DNA from: an uncultured Prevotellaceae bacterium
GTDB taxonomy: Bacteria; Bacteroidota; Bacteroidia; Bacteroidales; Bacteroidaceae
Assembly (NCBI GenBank): GCA_902762325.1
Contig: CACWNV010000029.1
Span: 1 to 59,787, forward strand
DNA length: 59,787 nucleotides
Reading direction: 5' to 3'
Below the pieces are notes generated by a model. The model ran no database searches and was not told the origin of the DNA. It worked only from the letters and a program-made list of their open reading frames with translations. Positions 46,184 through 54,603 of the stretch are shown one piece after another. The position numbers were made by a program, and so were the translations under genes. Positions within the stretch are counted from its first letter, which is position 1; every line of letters begins with the position of its first letter.

Positions 46184-48391
46184 ATGAGAAATTTTCTTTT
46201 ATGCCTGATGGCAATAGCAGCTCTTGAAGGATATGCGCAGGGTACGTTGGAAGACTATAACAGAGCCTACTCGCTTACTGGAAAGTTCAGTAATTCTAAC
46301 GTATATCATTGGGCACAGAATATAGAATGGAAAGACTCGTCCAATATTCTCTATTATTCCGTTCAGACACCCGAAGGTCAGAGGTTTGTTACGGTCAATG
46401 CTGATGATCTGAGCACGCAGACTTATGAAAGTGAGCAGAAAATGAAAGAAGCGCTGAACATCGTTCCCCGTAACAGAGACCGGAGAGGACAGCGTTTCGG
46501 AAGGCAGCGTGAGCGGCACTGGATGGAAGTGGATGAAGAGACGGATGCCTATCCGGTAGCATCGCCTGATGGTAAGTGGGAGGCATACATTGAAGGATTC
46601 AATGTCGTGCTGCATGAAAAGAACAAACCCTACACGGATAAGCGTGTCCTTTCACAGGACGGAACCATCGGCAATTACTATTCAAACCGTATTCTGTGGT
46701 CACCGGACAGTAAGAAGATCTTTGTCTGCAAGCGTCGGTCAATCGAGAAAAGGTATGTCTATTATGTTGAGTCTGCACCAAAAGACCAGTTGCAGCCCGT
46801 CCTCCACAAGCAGGAATATGCGAAGCCGGGAGATGAACTGGCTCAGCGTGTCCCCGTGATATTCGATATTGAAAAGGGCTGTCGGCTGATGGCTGATACG
46901 GTTCTGTGTCCCAATCAGTATGACCTTGGATGGTTCCAGTGGACAGAGGATAGCCGTGAGGTGACCATGGAGTACAATCAGCGTGGTCATAAAGTCTATC
47001 GCCTGTTGGGAATGAATGCCGAGACAGGCCGTCTAAGGACTATTATCGAAGAGCGTTCTGACAAGTTTGTCAATTATAGCCGGTTATACCGCAGAAGACT
47101 GAATGATGTGGATGCTGTCAAATTGATGGCAGGAAGGCAGATCAGGAAGAAAGCAAAGAATAGTATTGGCACCCCGGAGTTGCTGCTTTGGTCGAGTGAA
47201 CGCGACAACTGGGATCATCTCTACCTGTATAACACCGCAGCAACAGACAATCCCTTACTTTGGCAGGTCACAAAGGGGGAATGGTGTGTAAGGGAAGTTG
47301 TTAGTATAGATGAGAAGAAGAACGTCATCTACTTTACCGCCTGTGGTGTCAATAAGGATGAAGACCCTTATCTGATACATTATTATAAAATCAATCTCGA
47401 CGGAACAGGAATGGTTTGCCTCACACCCGAGGAAGGAACCCATAGAGCCCGTTTCTCTAAAGACGGACAATATCTGGTGGATACTTATTCGAAGGTTGAC
47501 ATGCCTCCTGTCACGGTGTTGAGGAATGCCAGTGACGGACGTGTAATGAAGACACTGGAATGTGCCGATATCTCCAAACTTGTTGAGAACGGATGGACTG
47601 CCCCTGAAGTGTTCACGGCAAAGGGTAGGGACGGAGTGACCGATATCTGGGGAGTGATACAACGTCCTACAAACTTCAATCCAGCCAATAAGTATCCGGT
47701 CATTGAATATATCTATGCCGGTCCTGGAGATGCCTATACGCCAAAGAGCTTCAATCCATACAACTGGAATATGACTTCGCTTGCAGAGTTGGGCTTCATC
47801 GTTGTCCAGCTTGATGGAATGGGTACCTCATGGCGTGGAAAAAAGTTTGAGGAGGTATGCTATAAGAATCTGAAGGATGCAGGTTTCCCCGATAGGGAAT
47901 TATGGATTAAGGCGGCAGCGGCTAAGTATCCTTATATGGATGCTGAGAATGTCGGAATCTTCGGTGCTTCTGCCGGAGGACAGGAGAGTACCACGGCTGT
48001 TTTGTTGCATGGTGACTTCTATAAGGCTGCTTATAGCTCATGTGGCTGTCATGACAATAGGATGGATAAGATATGGTGGAATGAACAATGGATGAGCTAT
48101 CCGGTTGACTCCTCTTATGTGGAGAGCAGCAATGTCTACAATGCTCATAAGTTAGAAAGGCCGTTGATGCTCGTCGTGGGTGAACTCGATGACAATGTCG
48201 ATCCTGCCAGTACGATGCAGGTGGTTGATGCACTGGTACGTGCCAATAAGGATTTTGAACTCGTTGTCTTACCTGGTGTCCATCATACGATGGGAGAAAG
48301 ATATGGAGAACATAAACGCTATGATTTCTTTGTCAAGAATCTCCTGCATGTGGAACCGCCCAAATGGAGCGACGTGAAGGTCAGCGAGTGA
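46184..48391 (+). CDS. S9 family peptidase, DPP-IV-like
   Basis: A 735-aa secreted serine peptidase with a signal peptide ending near GYAQ (residue 19). The N-terminal ~480 residues form a DPP-IV-type beta-propeller (repeated S-P-D-G/S-K-x-W patterns such as VASPDGKWEAYIEGFN and LWSPDSKKIFVCKR). The C-terminal alpha/beta-hydrolase holds Ser596 in GASAGGQES, then VVGELDDNVDPAST (Asp) and GVHHTMGE (His), the S9 order of the triad. It probably removes dipeptides from the N-termini of peptides in the periplasm. It sits in one operon with the CE7 esterase and is convergent with topB, 9 bp from its end. Confidence 0.9.
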   Translation: MRNFLLCLMAIAALEGYAQGTLEDYNRAYSLTGKFSNSNVYHWAQNIEWKDSSNILYYSVQTPEGQRFVTVNADDLSTQTYESEQKMKEALNIVPRNRDRRGQRFGRQRERHWMEVDEETDAYPVASPDGKWEAYIEGFNVVLHEKNKPYTDKRVLSQDGTIGNYYSNRILWSPDSKKIFVCKRRSIEKRYVYYVESAPKDQLQPVLHKQEYAKPGDELAQRVPVIFDIEKGCRLMADTVLCPNQYDLGWFQWTEDSREVTMEYNQRGHKVYRLLGMNAETGRLRTIIEERSDKFVNYSRLYRRRLNDVDAVKLMAGRQIRKKAKNSIGTPELLLWSSERDNWDHLYLYNTAATDNPLLWQVTKGEWCVREVVSIDEKKNVIYFTACGVNKDEDPYLIHYYKINLDGTGMVCLTPEEGTHRARFSKDGQYLVDTYSKVDMPPVTVLRNASDGRVMKTLECADISKLVENGWTAPEVFTAKGRDGVTDIWGVIQRPTNFNPANKYPVIEYIYAGPGDAYTPKSFNPYNWNMTSLAELGFIVVQLDGMGTSWRGKKFEEVCYKNLKDAGFPDRELWIKAAAAKYPYMDAENVGIFGASAGGQESTTAVLLHGDFYKAAYSSCGCHDNRMDKIWWNEQWMSYPVDSSYVESSNVYNAHKLERPLMLVVGELDDNVDPASTMQVVDALVRANKDFELVVLPGVHHTMGERYGEHKRYDFFVKNLLHVEPPKWSDVKVSE

Positions 48392-48400
48392 CCGCTGAGT

Positions 48401-50269
48401 TCAACCATTGATGTTGATTCGCTTTCCGTTATCTGCCATTACCTGATAGACTATATCCGTGATCTGCTGTTTCAGTTCATTGATGAATTGTGTGGCATCG
48501 TACTTCTGGTGTTCGATGTCACGCAATTTCTTTTCCCATATACCTGTCAGTTCACAACTCTTGAGCAGTTCTTCCTTGATGATGTCAATCAACTCGATAC
48601 CAGTAGGGGTTGCCACAAGTCGTTTCCGCTCTCGCTTGATGTAGTGGCGTTTGAACAAAGTCTCTATAATTCCGGCCCGGGATGAAGGCCTTCCGATTCC
48701 GTTTTCCTTGAGTGCGGCACGCAGTTCCTCGTCTTCAACAAACTTTCCTGCTGTTTCCATTGCCCGTAGCAAAGTGGCTTCAGTATAATAAGGTGGGGGA
48801 GTAGTCCATTTCTCTGTCAGTGTCGGTGTATGCGGTCCGCTCTCACCTTTAGTGAAAGTGGGAAGGATACGTTCTTCGACTTGCTCTTTTTTGTTGTCCT
48901 TTTCCTCTTCGACCGGGTTCTGGACGGGTGTGGCGTTGTTTGAGGAGGACGTGGCATAGACATCTCGCCAGCCTGCTTCAAGAATCTCCTTACCGCTTGT
49001 CTTGAAGGAGATGTTTTCTGTACCGTCAGTAACCTCACCCATGACCGTTGTCGTAGAGAACTTGCAATCTGGATAAAAGGCGGCGATAAAGCGCAGAGCA
49101 ATCAGATTGAACACGTTACGTTCCATGTCCGAGAGTCCTTGAGGAACAACACCAGTTGGGATGATGGCATGGTGATCGGTAACCTTTGATGTGTCAAAGA
49201 CTTTTTTGGATTTCTTGAGTGCCTTTCCTCCAAGCGGTCGAATGAGTTCGCTATACGGTTTGTTACCGCTAAATGATGTCTGGAACAGACCGTTCATGAT
49301 GGACGGGCACTTCGGATAGATGTCATCAGAGAGATATTGCGTGTCGACACGAGGATAGGTGGTGAACTTCTTCTCGTAAAGGTTCTGGATGAGATTGAGT
49401 GTCATCTCAGCTGAATAACCGTATTTCTTGTTGCAGTCAACTTGTAATGAAGTCAGGTCGTAAAGATGGGGAGGAGCTTCTGTTCCTTTCTTCTTCTGCA
49501 CGTCCGTGATGGTGAACGGCTTTCCCGCAATCGTTTCAAAGGCTTTCTCTCCTTCCTCTTTACTTGTGAACTTCCCTTTCGTTGCCGTGAAAGTGGTGTT
49601 GCGATAGATTGTAGCCAAGACCCAGTAAGGTTCGGGCTTGAAGTTCTCTATTTCCTTCTGGCGGTTGACGATGAGAGCCAGTGTCGGTGTCTGCACACGA
49701 CCGATGGAAAGCACTTGTTTGTTCTGACCATATTTGAGTGTGTACAGGCGCGTGGCATTCATCCCCAAGAGCCAGTCACCGACAGCCCGCGACAGTCCTG
49801 CCATATAGAGTGGCTGGTAGTTTTTCTGATCTTTCAGATTCTGGAATCCTTCTCGGATGGCTTCATCGGTCATGGATGAGATCCATAACCTTTTGACTGG
49901 GCACTTTGCTCCGGCTTTCTGCATCACCCATCTTTGGATCAATTCACCTTCTTGTCCGGCATCACCACAGTTGATGATGCCATCGGCATGCTGCATCAAC
50001 TGCTCTATGATGGCAAACTGCTTCTTGATTCCTTCGTCTTCGATCAGTTTGATGCCAAAGCGAGGCGGAATCATTGGAAGAGAGGCAAGGCTCCACCGTT
50101 TCCACTGGTCAGTATAGTCGTTGGGTTCTTTTAGGGTACATAAGTGTCCAAAAGTCCATGTCACCTGGTAGCCATTTCCTTCCATATAACCGTTCTTGGA
50201 ACTTGTAGCCCCAATAATCCGCGCAATATCGCGTGCCACGCTCGGTTTCTCAGCAATGCAGACAATCAT
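48401..50269 (-). CDS. topB: DNA topoisomerase III
   Basis: A 622-aa type IA topoisomerase that relaxes and decatenates DNA through single-strand passage. The toprim domain opens with CIAEKPSVARDIA and contains GDAGQEGELIQRW. Gate domains follow, with the active-site tyrosine in TTYPRVDTQYL and SIGRVQTPTLALIV before it. The C-terminal ~180 residues contain an acidic/lysine linker (NPVEEEKDNKKEQVEE) and the GIGRPSSRAGIIETL block. No zinc-finger tail is seen, consistent with the modest length. The N-terminus (MIVCIAEKPSVARDIARIIGA) looks like the chromosomal Bacteroidota enzyme, not the Exc protein of conjugative elements (from memory). Confidence 0.93.
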   Translation of the reverse strand: MIVCIAEKPSVARDIARIIGATSSKNGYMEGNGYQVTWTFGHLCTLKEPNDYTDQWKRWSLASLPMIPPRFGIKLIEDEGIKKQFAIIEQLMQHADGIINCGDAGQEGELIQRWVMQKAGAKCPVKRLWISSMTDEAIREGFQNLKDQKNYQPLYMAGLSRAVGDWLLGMNATRLYTLKYGQNKQVLSIGRVQTPTLALIVNRQKEIENFKPEPYWVLATIYRNTTFTATKGKFTSKEEGEKAFETIAGKPFTITDVQKKKGTEAPPHLYDLTSLQVDCNKKYGYSAEMTLNLIQNLYEKKFTTYPRVDTQYLSDDIYPKCPSIMNGLFQTSFSGNKPYSELIRPLGGKALKKSKKVFDTSKVTDHHAIIPTGVVPQGLSDMERNVFNLIALRFIAAFYPDCKFSTTTVMGEVTDGTENISFKTSGKEILEAGWRDVYATSSSNNATPVQNPVEEEKDNKKEQVEERILPTFTKGESGPHTPTLTEKWTTPPPYYTEATLLRAMETAGKFVEDEELRAALKENGIGRPSSRAGIIETLFKRHYIKRERKRLVATPTGIELIDIIKEELLKSCELTGIWEKKLRDIEHQKYDATQFINELKQQITDIVYQVMADNGKRINING

Positions 50270-50289
50270 TCTAATTCGTTATTTGTCTG

Positions 50290-50297
50290 CAAAGGTA
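50290..50297 (-). promoter_or_regulatory. -7 element for topB
   Basis: The - strand reads TACCTTTG, matching TAnnTTTG, 21 bp before the topB start codon. No clear -33 box. Confidence 0.55.
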
Positions 50298-50452
50298 CTT
50301 CTTTTCTTCCATTTTCGTGCAGTTTTTTTGTTTTTTGCGATTCCTATCATCAAAAAGGAGATTTTATCAGTATCATTTCAAATGCCCGCGTCCGATGCTG
50401 TCAGATGCGGAGATTCTGCAGAATGGGTAGCGGAATTATGTAAAGAAAACTT

Positions 50453-50823
50453 CGAATTTTGACCCCCAAAAATGGGGGGTGCTGACAACGAAAGTGTCCT
50501 TCGGTCGAAAAAACGTCGATTTTTGACGTTTTTCGTAAAGCGTTGTCTGATAAATAGTTACGCGGATTTTATACTGTAATCGGGCGGTTTACAAAATACG
50601 AGTTTGCGAGAGATAAGGTTTCGCTGCGCGAAAGACCATGTTTCGTCGTGTGAAAGGTCATGTTTCATCGCACCATACCTTACCTTTGGCCACGCCAAAG
50701 GTAAGGTATGAGGGTGAGAAACCTAAGCTTTCGCAAAATGAAGAATGATGAATGAAGTGCAAAGACTCGGTTTTTACAGATTTTAACTTCTCTTTCATCA
50801 CTTTTCCCCGACAAGTTTTTGTC
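50453..50823. repeat. Dispersed non-coding element, copy 2 (~370 bp)
   Basis: Same orientation and nearly the same length as the copy at 20779-21148. The most conserved parts are TTTTTCGTAAAGCGTTGTCT (about 50516-50551), CGGTTTACAAAAT, array units 1-3 and the end block from TTTAACTTCTC to TTTTTGTC. The first ~60 bp differ: here an ACCCCC/GGGGGT hairpin follows the first ten bases. It lies upstream of topB in the 1.17-kb gap before the next protein gene. Confidence 0.88.
50605..50736. repeat. 22-bp array inside element copy 2 (6 units)
   Basis: Units start at 50605, 50627, 50649, 50671, 50693 and 50715, exactly 22 bp apart. Units 1-3 are close to units 1-3 of copy 1; units 4-6 have other cores. 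Units 4 and 5 are inverted complements and form a perfect 17-bp stem with a 3-nt loop (50674-50690 with 50694-50710). Confidence 0.88.
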
Positions 50824-50881
50824 GGAATTTTTGATTGTATTTTCTCGTCAAGAATCCAATTAAGAACAAATCTAAAACAAA

Positions 50882-51067
50882 TTGTGGCATCATGGTGAAA
50901 TTCGTGCCGCAATGGAAGAAATGCCGTAGGCATTAGACAATGGTAGCCAGCCATACAGTTGTCCCCTTGGGGACTGCGAAATGGCTGGTAAAAGCAACAC
51001 CACACACATACACCTTGCTGCTATGCAAGGGACAAGAGTTAACCATGTCGCCTACCCAAGGGCAGGC
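50882..51067 (+). ncRNA. Candidate structured RNA / leader with five consecutive hairpins
   Basis: Five hairpins follow each other: 50882-50889/50905-50912 (8 bp, one G-U pair only if read on +), 50920-50925/50929-50934, 50947-50954/50981-50988 with an inner GTCCCC/GGGGAC stem at 50961-50974, 51013-51018/51025-51030, and 51050-51053/51064-51067. The segment also reads as short + frames: 14 codons from 50892 and 49 codons from 50940, both of doubtful coding value. It lies just upstream of the small HTH-like frame at 51112. It may be a leader RNA of a mobile element. I do not recognise a named RNA family. Confidence 0.35.
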
Positions 51068-51111
51068 TGTAATAATATCAGAGAAATAATAATCACATAC
51101 CCGAAATATGT

Positions 51112-51261
51112 ATGAGGTCATCCGAACCATTTGAATACATCTCTGGCGAGGACGTTATGTGCATCCATAAGGTGAAGAAGTCATGGCACTATGTATCAGC
51201 CAAGAGAAACCAAGTACCCATTTGTAAGATAGCAGGCAAGAACTACCTCGGTTCGGAGTAA
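51112..51261 (+). CDS. Small HTH/excisionase-like ORF, perhaps truncated
   Basis: 49 codons from ATG 51112 to TAA at 51259-51261. The stretch HKVKKSWHYVSAKRNQVP followed by ICKIAGKNYLGSE has the shape of the end of a MerR/excisionase-type helix-turn-helix (helix, variable turn, then a K-x-A-G-K-x-Y wing). Such proteins normally continue after the wing, so the TAA may be a truncation; a 7-bp hairpin (51260-51266/51274-51280) follows at once. The 180 bp to the next gene hold nothing else I can support. Confidence 0.35.
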   Translation: MRSSEPFEYISGEDVMCIHKVKKSWHYVSAKRNQVPICKIAGKNYLGSE

Positions 51262-51441
51262 GATGTGTTCAAAACATCTTAAGTTGCTTAGTATCTTCTT
51301 ATCCCGAACTGAAGTACTTATTGGTTCTTTTCATCTTCGTTTGCATTAGAAAGATTCTATCGAGTAGATTATATAGCCTCAACAAATAGTTCGGATAAAT
51401 GTTAGCATTAACTTAGAGCATAGACCCTTGTGGTCAAGTAA

Positions 51442-52335
51442 TCATGTCACAAGTGTTTCTTCAAATTTAACAATTATTTCTGATATCCGACTCCCAGGCT
51501 TTTCACAGACTTGACGATAATCATCTTTATAGAGGCAGAAATCATTCATAAAGAGATGTAGAAATCTAAGCGTTTGCTCCAATATTTTCTTTGTTGCTTC
51601 AATCTCTTCTTTTTTTTTATACGTGTCTTCAAAATCTTTCACGCCTATAAAACTTGGATGAGACAGAGCTGAAAGCTGAGTATAACTATAGCTGGCACCT
51701 GCTAGGTCACGATTCATTTTTTTATCGCTGAAATTCATTTCGTGAAAGTCAATAATAGCATTGCAATTATCGCAATGTTCAAACTTAAAACCTTTTAAGG
51801 CGGGGGTACTATTATTAATACATAGTTCTATTGACCCTATTATTGGAGGAGATAAGGATAATTTACTTTCTAAGTTGTGAATATCGCATATCAGCGTTTT
51901 GTTTTCTTGTTTTGCTTTTTCTTTCTTGTTTCGTAGTTCGTCATCTAATTCGTCTTTTGGAATTTGCTTTAGGTTATTGTTCCCTCTTATTTTCCAGATT
52001 TTTAGCAATAATTCTCGTTCATCGTCATTTCTTGAAGAAACGTATATGCATCTGAAAAGGAAAAGCATTTCATACATACTTCTTAGTACAGGATACATGT
52101 TAGAGGGATTGGCAATGATTTCCTTTTGAGTTGGAAGGATTTCAATCCCATTACTCAACAACAAAATGGTCTTTGCCTTCCACACCATCATCCTATACAT
52201 GTTGATTGCCATAATTTCACATTCAGTAAGCGGCCTCCTAAATGTACAAAACCATTCAATATAAATATGGAACATGGCCTCCGACATTTCTCTAAGCAAA
52301 AGCCTCAATTGATCCATTTTATTCTCTTTGCTCAT
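51442..52335 (-). CDS. Hypothetical helical protein (DUF5677-like at best)
   Basis: A 297-aa protein that I do not recognise with confidence. It is predicted mostly helical, without signal peptide or membrane helix. Its N-terminal third (ILPTQKEIIANPSNMYPVLRSMYEMLFLFRCIYVSS) and later His and Ser residues (LSALSHPSFIGVKDF) recall DUF5677-type proteins, whose core is a helix with R-S-x-x-E and a later histidine. A CDNC pair is at about residue 187. The gene is visibly A+T-richer than the core genes around it and follows the HIRAN gene by 150 bp on the same strand, so the two may be one transcript. The interval between them holds only a 12-bp perfect palindrome (52473-52484). Confidence 0.6.
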   Translation of the reverse strand: MSKENKMDQLRLLLREMSEAMFHIYIEWFCTFRRPLTECEIMAINMYRMMVWKAKTILLLSNGIEILPTQKEIIANPSNMYPVLRSMYEMLFLFRCIYVSSRNDDERELLLKIWKIRGNNNLKQIPKDELDDELRNKKEKAKQENKTLICDIHNLESKLSLSPPIIGSIELCINNSTPALKGFKFEHCDNCNAIIDFHEMNFSDKKMNRDLAGASYSYTQLSALSHPSFIGVKDFEDTYKKKEEIEATKKILEQTLRFLHLFMNDFCLYKDDYRQVCEKPGSRISEIIVKFEETLVT

Positions 52336-52485
52336 AATACCAAGTCGAAATATTTATTATATTTGCTTTCACCAATCAATCCCCTACTTACTCAAAGCCT
52401 TTTTTGTCCGAAGCAATGTTTCGTAGTCAACGTTTTCCTACTCCAACAATTCGCCTGGCGTAAGTGCAGAAATTTCGTACGAAAG

Positions 52486-53808
52486 CTATCGTTTTAGAGT
52501 GAGGATTCTTCCTTTTGCCTTTTGTTTCTCTAAATAGGTCTTGTTACAAAAAGATGTGTAAAACGTTATAGAACAGGGTTCCCCCATAAACGGAAAGCGT
52601 ATGGCTAATAATGGGTTAATCCCTTCGGTGAAGAACGAAAAATCTTCTTTGCCGTACTCCTTCTTGCACTTGGCTAATGTGTAATCTGGGTAAAACAATT
52701 TCTTGTACCTATACACAAATTCAAATATTTCTTTTTTGTTCATCTTAATATCCAAAGCGAAATTGACTTTGTCTCCTTTTGGAACGATAGCTTTAATCTC
52801 TTGGCATTTTGGATTATTCAAAATACTTTTCTTGAACATATACGTCTCAAATGTTTCACGCCCATCACCAAGAAAATCAGTCGTGTCATATTTCCATGAG
52901 GAGTTAGGTGAGTTTAGAACATCACAGCCAAAAGACTCGTTTATGAAATTAGCAAATACTACTTCTGAAATTGAGATGACTTTGGTTTCTTTAGGAAGTT
53001 CATATACAAAGTTGAACTCCTTGCTTTCTCTCTTTAGACTGAAATACGACATGGCAGAAATACCAGAATAATCCTTTCGAAATGCAACTTTTAGGTCTGC
53101 CACGATAGTATGTTGATAGGTTATCATTGCTACGTCCACTAAACCTATGCCTATTCCCAGTCTTTTAAGTTCTTCACAAATTTCTTGCGAACTGACTTCT
53201 GCAATATCCCAATTAAGATAGGGAAGATAGTAATAATATTTCCCATCTGAAGCTTGCCTACAGACTAACTCGATTTTGTTTGAAACAAATTTTCTGTTAA
53301 AATCGACAATCCATTTTTCTATGTTTTGTAAAACGATTCTGTCGTCATACCAATCATAGTGGTTGTCGTCAATTTCCAGAATCGGAATTTCATAAGACGG
53401 CAAATCTTTGTCATAACCTTTGAATTCACAATCCGATTGGAGTTCAAAGATTTGTTCTGGAGTGAAGCCTTCATAAAGTTTTTGGGGATGTTCAAAAGAT
53501 ACCTTAAACGAGGCTTTGTATTTTTCAATTACCTCACATCTTACAGGTTCATCTCCCATAAACATGGTTATTGTTGTATTGTCATCCTTAGATACATATC
53601 CAATTTTCCTATCTCCAAGGTATGCCGCGATAGCAAATTCGTCGTATGGATTATCTGGTTCCTTCCGTAATGTTATGTCACATTGAGAATCCAAAGATTC
53701 AAGAATAGATTCCCAATCATCAGGACATTGATATGAAAGCCCTGATACTAATGTCCGAACATCGCCGTGAAAATCAGCCTTGTATGGTTGAACTTTTTTG
53801 ACAAACAT
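52486..53808 (-). CDS. HIRAN-domain protein
   Basis: A 440-aa cytosolic protein. Residues ~15-95 match a HIRAN domain: VSGLSYQC, then LRKEPDNPYDEFAIAAYLGDRKIGYVSKDDN. The E-P-x-N-P-Y-D-x-x-A-I and G-Y-V motifs are the family hallmark. HIRAN binds 3' ends of single-stranded DNA in HLTF-type helicases, and stand-alone HIRAN proteins occur in mobile and defence-related regions of bacteria. The remaining ~340 residues have no helicase or nuclease motif that I recognise; a Cys/Phe-rich end (FPFMGEPCSITFYTSFCNKTYL) is notable. A+T-rich codon use and the island context suggest transfer. A strongly folded segment lies upstream. Confidence 0.75.
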   Translation of the reverse strand: MFVKKVQPYKADFHGDVRTLVSGLSYQCPDDWESILESLDSQCDITLRKEPDNPYDEFAIAAYLGDRKIGYVSKDDNTTITMFMGDEPVRCEVIEKYKASFKVSFEHPQKLYEGFTPEQIFELQSDCEFKGYDKDLPSYEIPILEIDDNHYDWYDDRIVLQNIEKWIVDFNRKFVSNKIELVCRQASDGKYYYYLPYLNWDIAEVSSQEICEELKRLGIGIGLVDVAMITYQHTIVADLKVAFRKDYSGISAMSYFSLKRESKEFNFVYELPKETKVISISEVVFANFINESFGCDVLNSPNSSWKYDTTDFLGDGRETFETYMFKKSILNNPKCQEIKAIVPKGDKVNFALDIKMNKKEIFEFVYRYKKLFYPDYTLAKCKKEYGKEDFSFFTEGINPLLAIRFPFMGEPCSITFYTSFCNKTYLEKQKAKGRILTLKR

Positions 53809-53887
53809 AGTTTTGGTATGGTTTAGTTAGATATTCAAAATATATTGTCACTCTTGGAATAGAAGAAGCGTGAACCTCTCCTTATCC

Positions 53888-54008
53888 CATCAAGAGGCCG
53901 TAGGAATTGCCTAAAGTCTGATAAGTTGATGCCCACGCTATCACGCAAGCATTCAATCTATCTACCCTTAGACTTTATTCATCTTGAAATTTCCTACGTT
54001 TCTTGATG
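53888..54008. ncRNA. Candidate structured RNA: nested multi-stem fold
   Basis: Four stems nest in order: 53888-53895 with 54001-54008 (8 bp), 53899-53906 with 53991-53998 (8 bp), 53912-53919 with 53970-53977 (8 bp), and 53926-53932 with 53949-53956 (7 bp with one bulge). All lie in a gap of 670 bp without a protein gene. Read on -, it would be the leader of the HIRAN gene downstream of a -7 box at 54083-54090. Read on +, it would be a free RNA closed by the hairpin at 54018-54035. The strand is undecided. The 54091-54353 part of the gap is A+T-rich and shows nothing further. Confidence 0.45.
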
Positions 54009-54017
54009 TCGAATAGG

Positions 54018-54035
54018 TAGCTGAAAGCTATTTTT
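54018..54035 (+). terminator. Short terminator-like hairpin
   Basis: TAGCT and AGCTA around a 3-nt loop, followed directly by TTTTT on the + strand. The stem is only 5 bp, so this is weak evidence that the adjacent folded segment is a + strand RNA. Confidence 0.3.
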
Positions 54036-54082
54036 CATTGCCAATATGTCTTTGGAAACCGCAATTTAAGCGGAAATCGATG

Positions 54083-54090
54083 CAAAAGTA
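54083..54090 (-). promoter_or_regulatory. Possible -7 element upstream of the HIRAN gene
   Basis: The - strand reads TACTTTTG (TAnnTTTG). Used as a promoter, it would give a ~270-nt leader containing the nested-stem segment. No perfect -33 TTTG is present. Confidence 0.4.
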
Positions 54091-54353
54091 ATCATTTTCC
54101 GTGAAACTCATGCAACCACAACCCTGTATTTGTTATAAAAGGTTCCAAAACGAAATCTTATTCACATTATCTAATGTTTTTTCATTGATATGTTATTGTT
54201 TGCTATATCTTTTTTGATTAGTGTTGAAAATATACAATATTTATTTAAGAAATACTTCTAAAACATGTTTTTCTGCATTTTTCTATATGTGTGTTCGATG
54301 TAAGCGATATGCAATAAATCTGCTATCGAATAAGACTTCAATATTCATACATC

Positions 54354-54603
54354 CAATTGCGAACACGATGCATTCACGATAGAGAAGGGTTTAAGTCTGC
54401 AACATAAATAAAAGGTGAAAAACCAATGGTCAGATGCCAATGTTTTTTCACCTTATCATAATATAGATACTCTTGTTATTTGCTAAGCTGCTGCACGTAT
54501 TTGACAGGATCGACGTTTGTCTTCAGGACGTCGGCGATGCCTTGTGGGGTGGTCTTTACAGGACCGTGCATGAACTCAGGGATGTTATAGCTCTTCATCA
54601 GCT
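54354..54603. repeat. 250-bp direct repeat, left copy
   Basis: Aligns without gaps to 57043-57292 with 11 mismatches by my count (about 96% identity). It contains the last ~44 codons of the PD40 gene (as read on -), its stop and its terminator hairpin. The homology ends abruptly on both sides. Confidence 0.93.
54412..54454 (-). terminator. Terminator hairpin in left repeat copy
   Basis: AAGGTGAAAAA pairs with TTTTTTCACCTT around a ~20-nt loop. It is identical in type to the one after the PD40 gene and lies 22 bp past the stop of the chimeric ORF. Confidence 0.75.

Noticed and set aside
48401-50269. topB as the Exc gene of a CTnDOT-like conjugative element
   Set aside because: The N-terminus looks like the chromosomal Bacteroidota topoisomerase III, and no mob, tra or rte genes are next to it.
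50658-51130. Two - strand frames (about 115 and 65 codons) across the hairpin stretch near 51 kb
   Set aside because: They run through array units and hairpins, are Cys/His-rich and lack start signals; the folded, + strand interpretation fits better.
53888-54008. Retron msr/msd, 6S RNA or SRP RNA
   Set aside because: No reverse transcriptase lies nearby, and I could not match conserved 6S or SRP sequence features; kept only as an unnamed structured segment.
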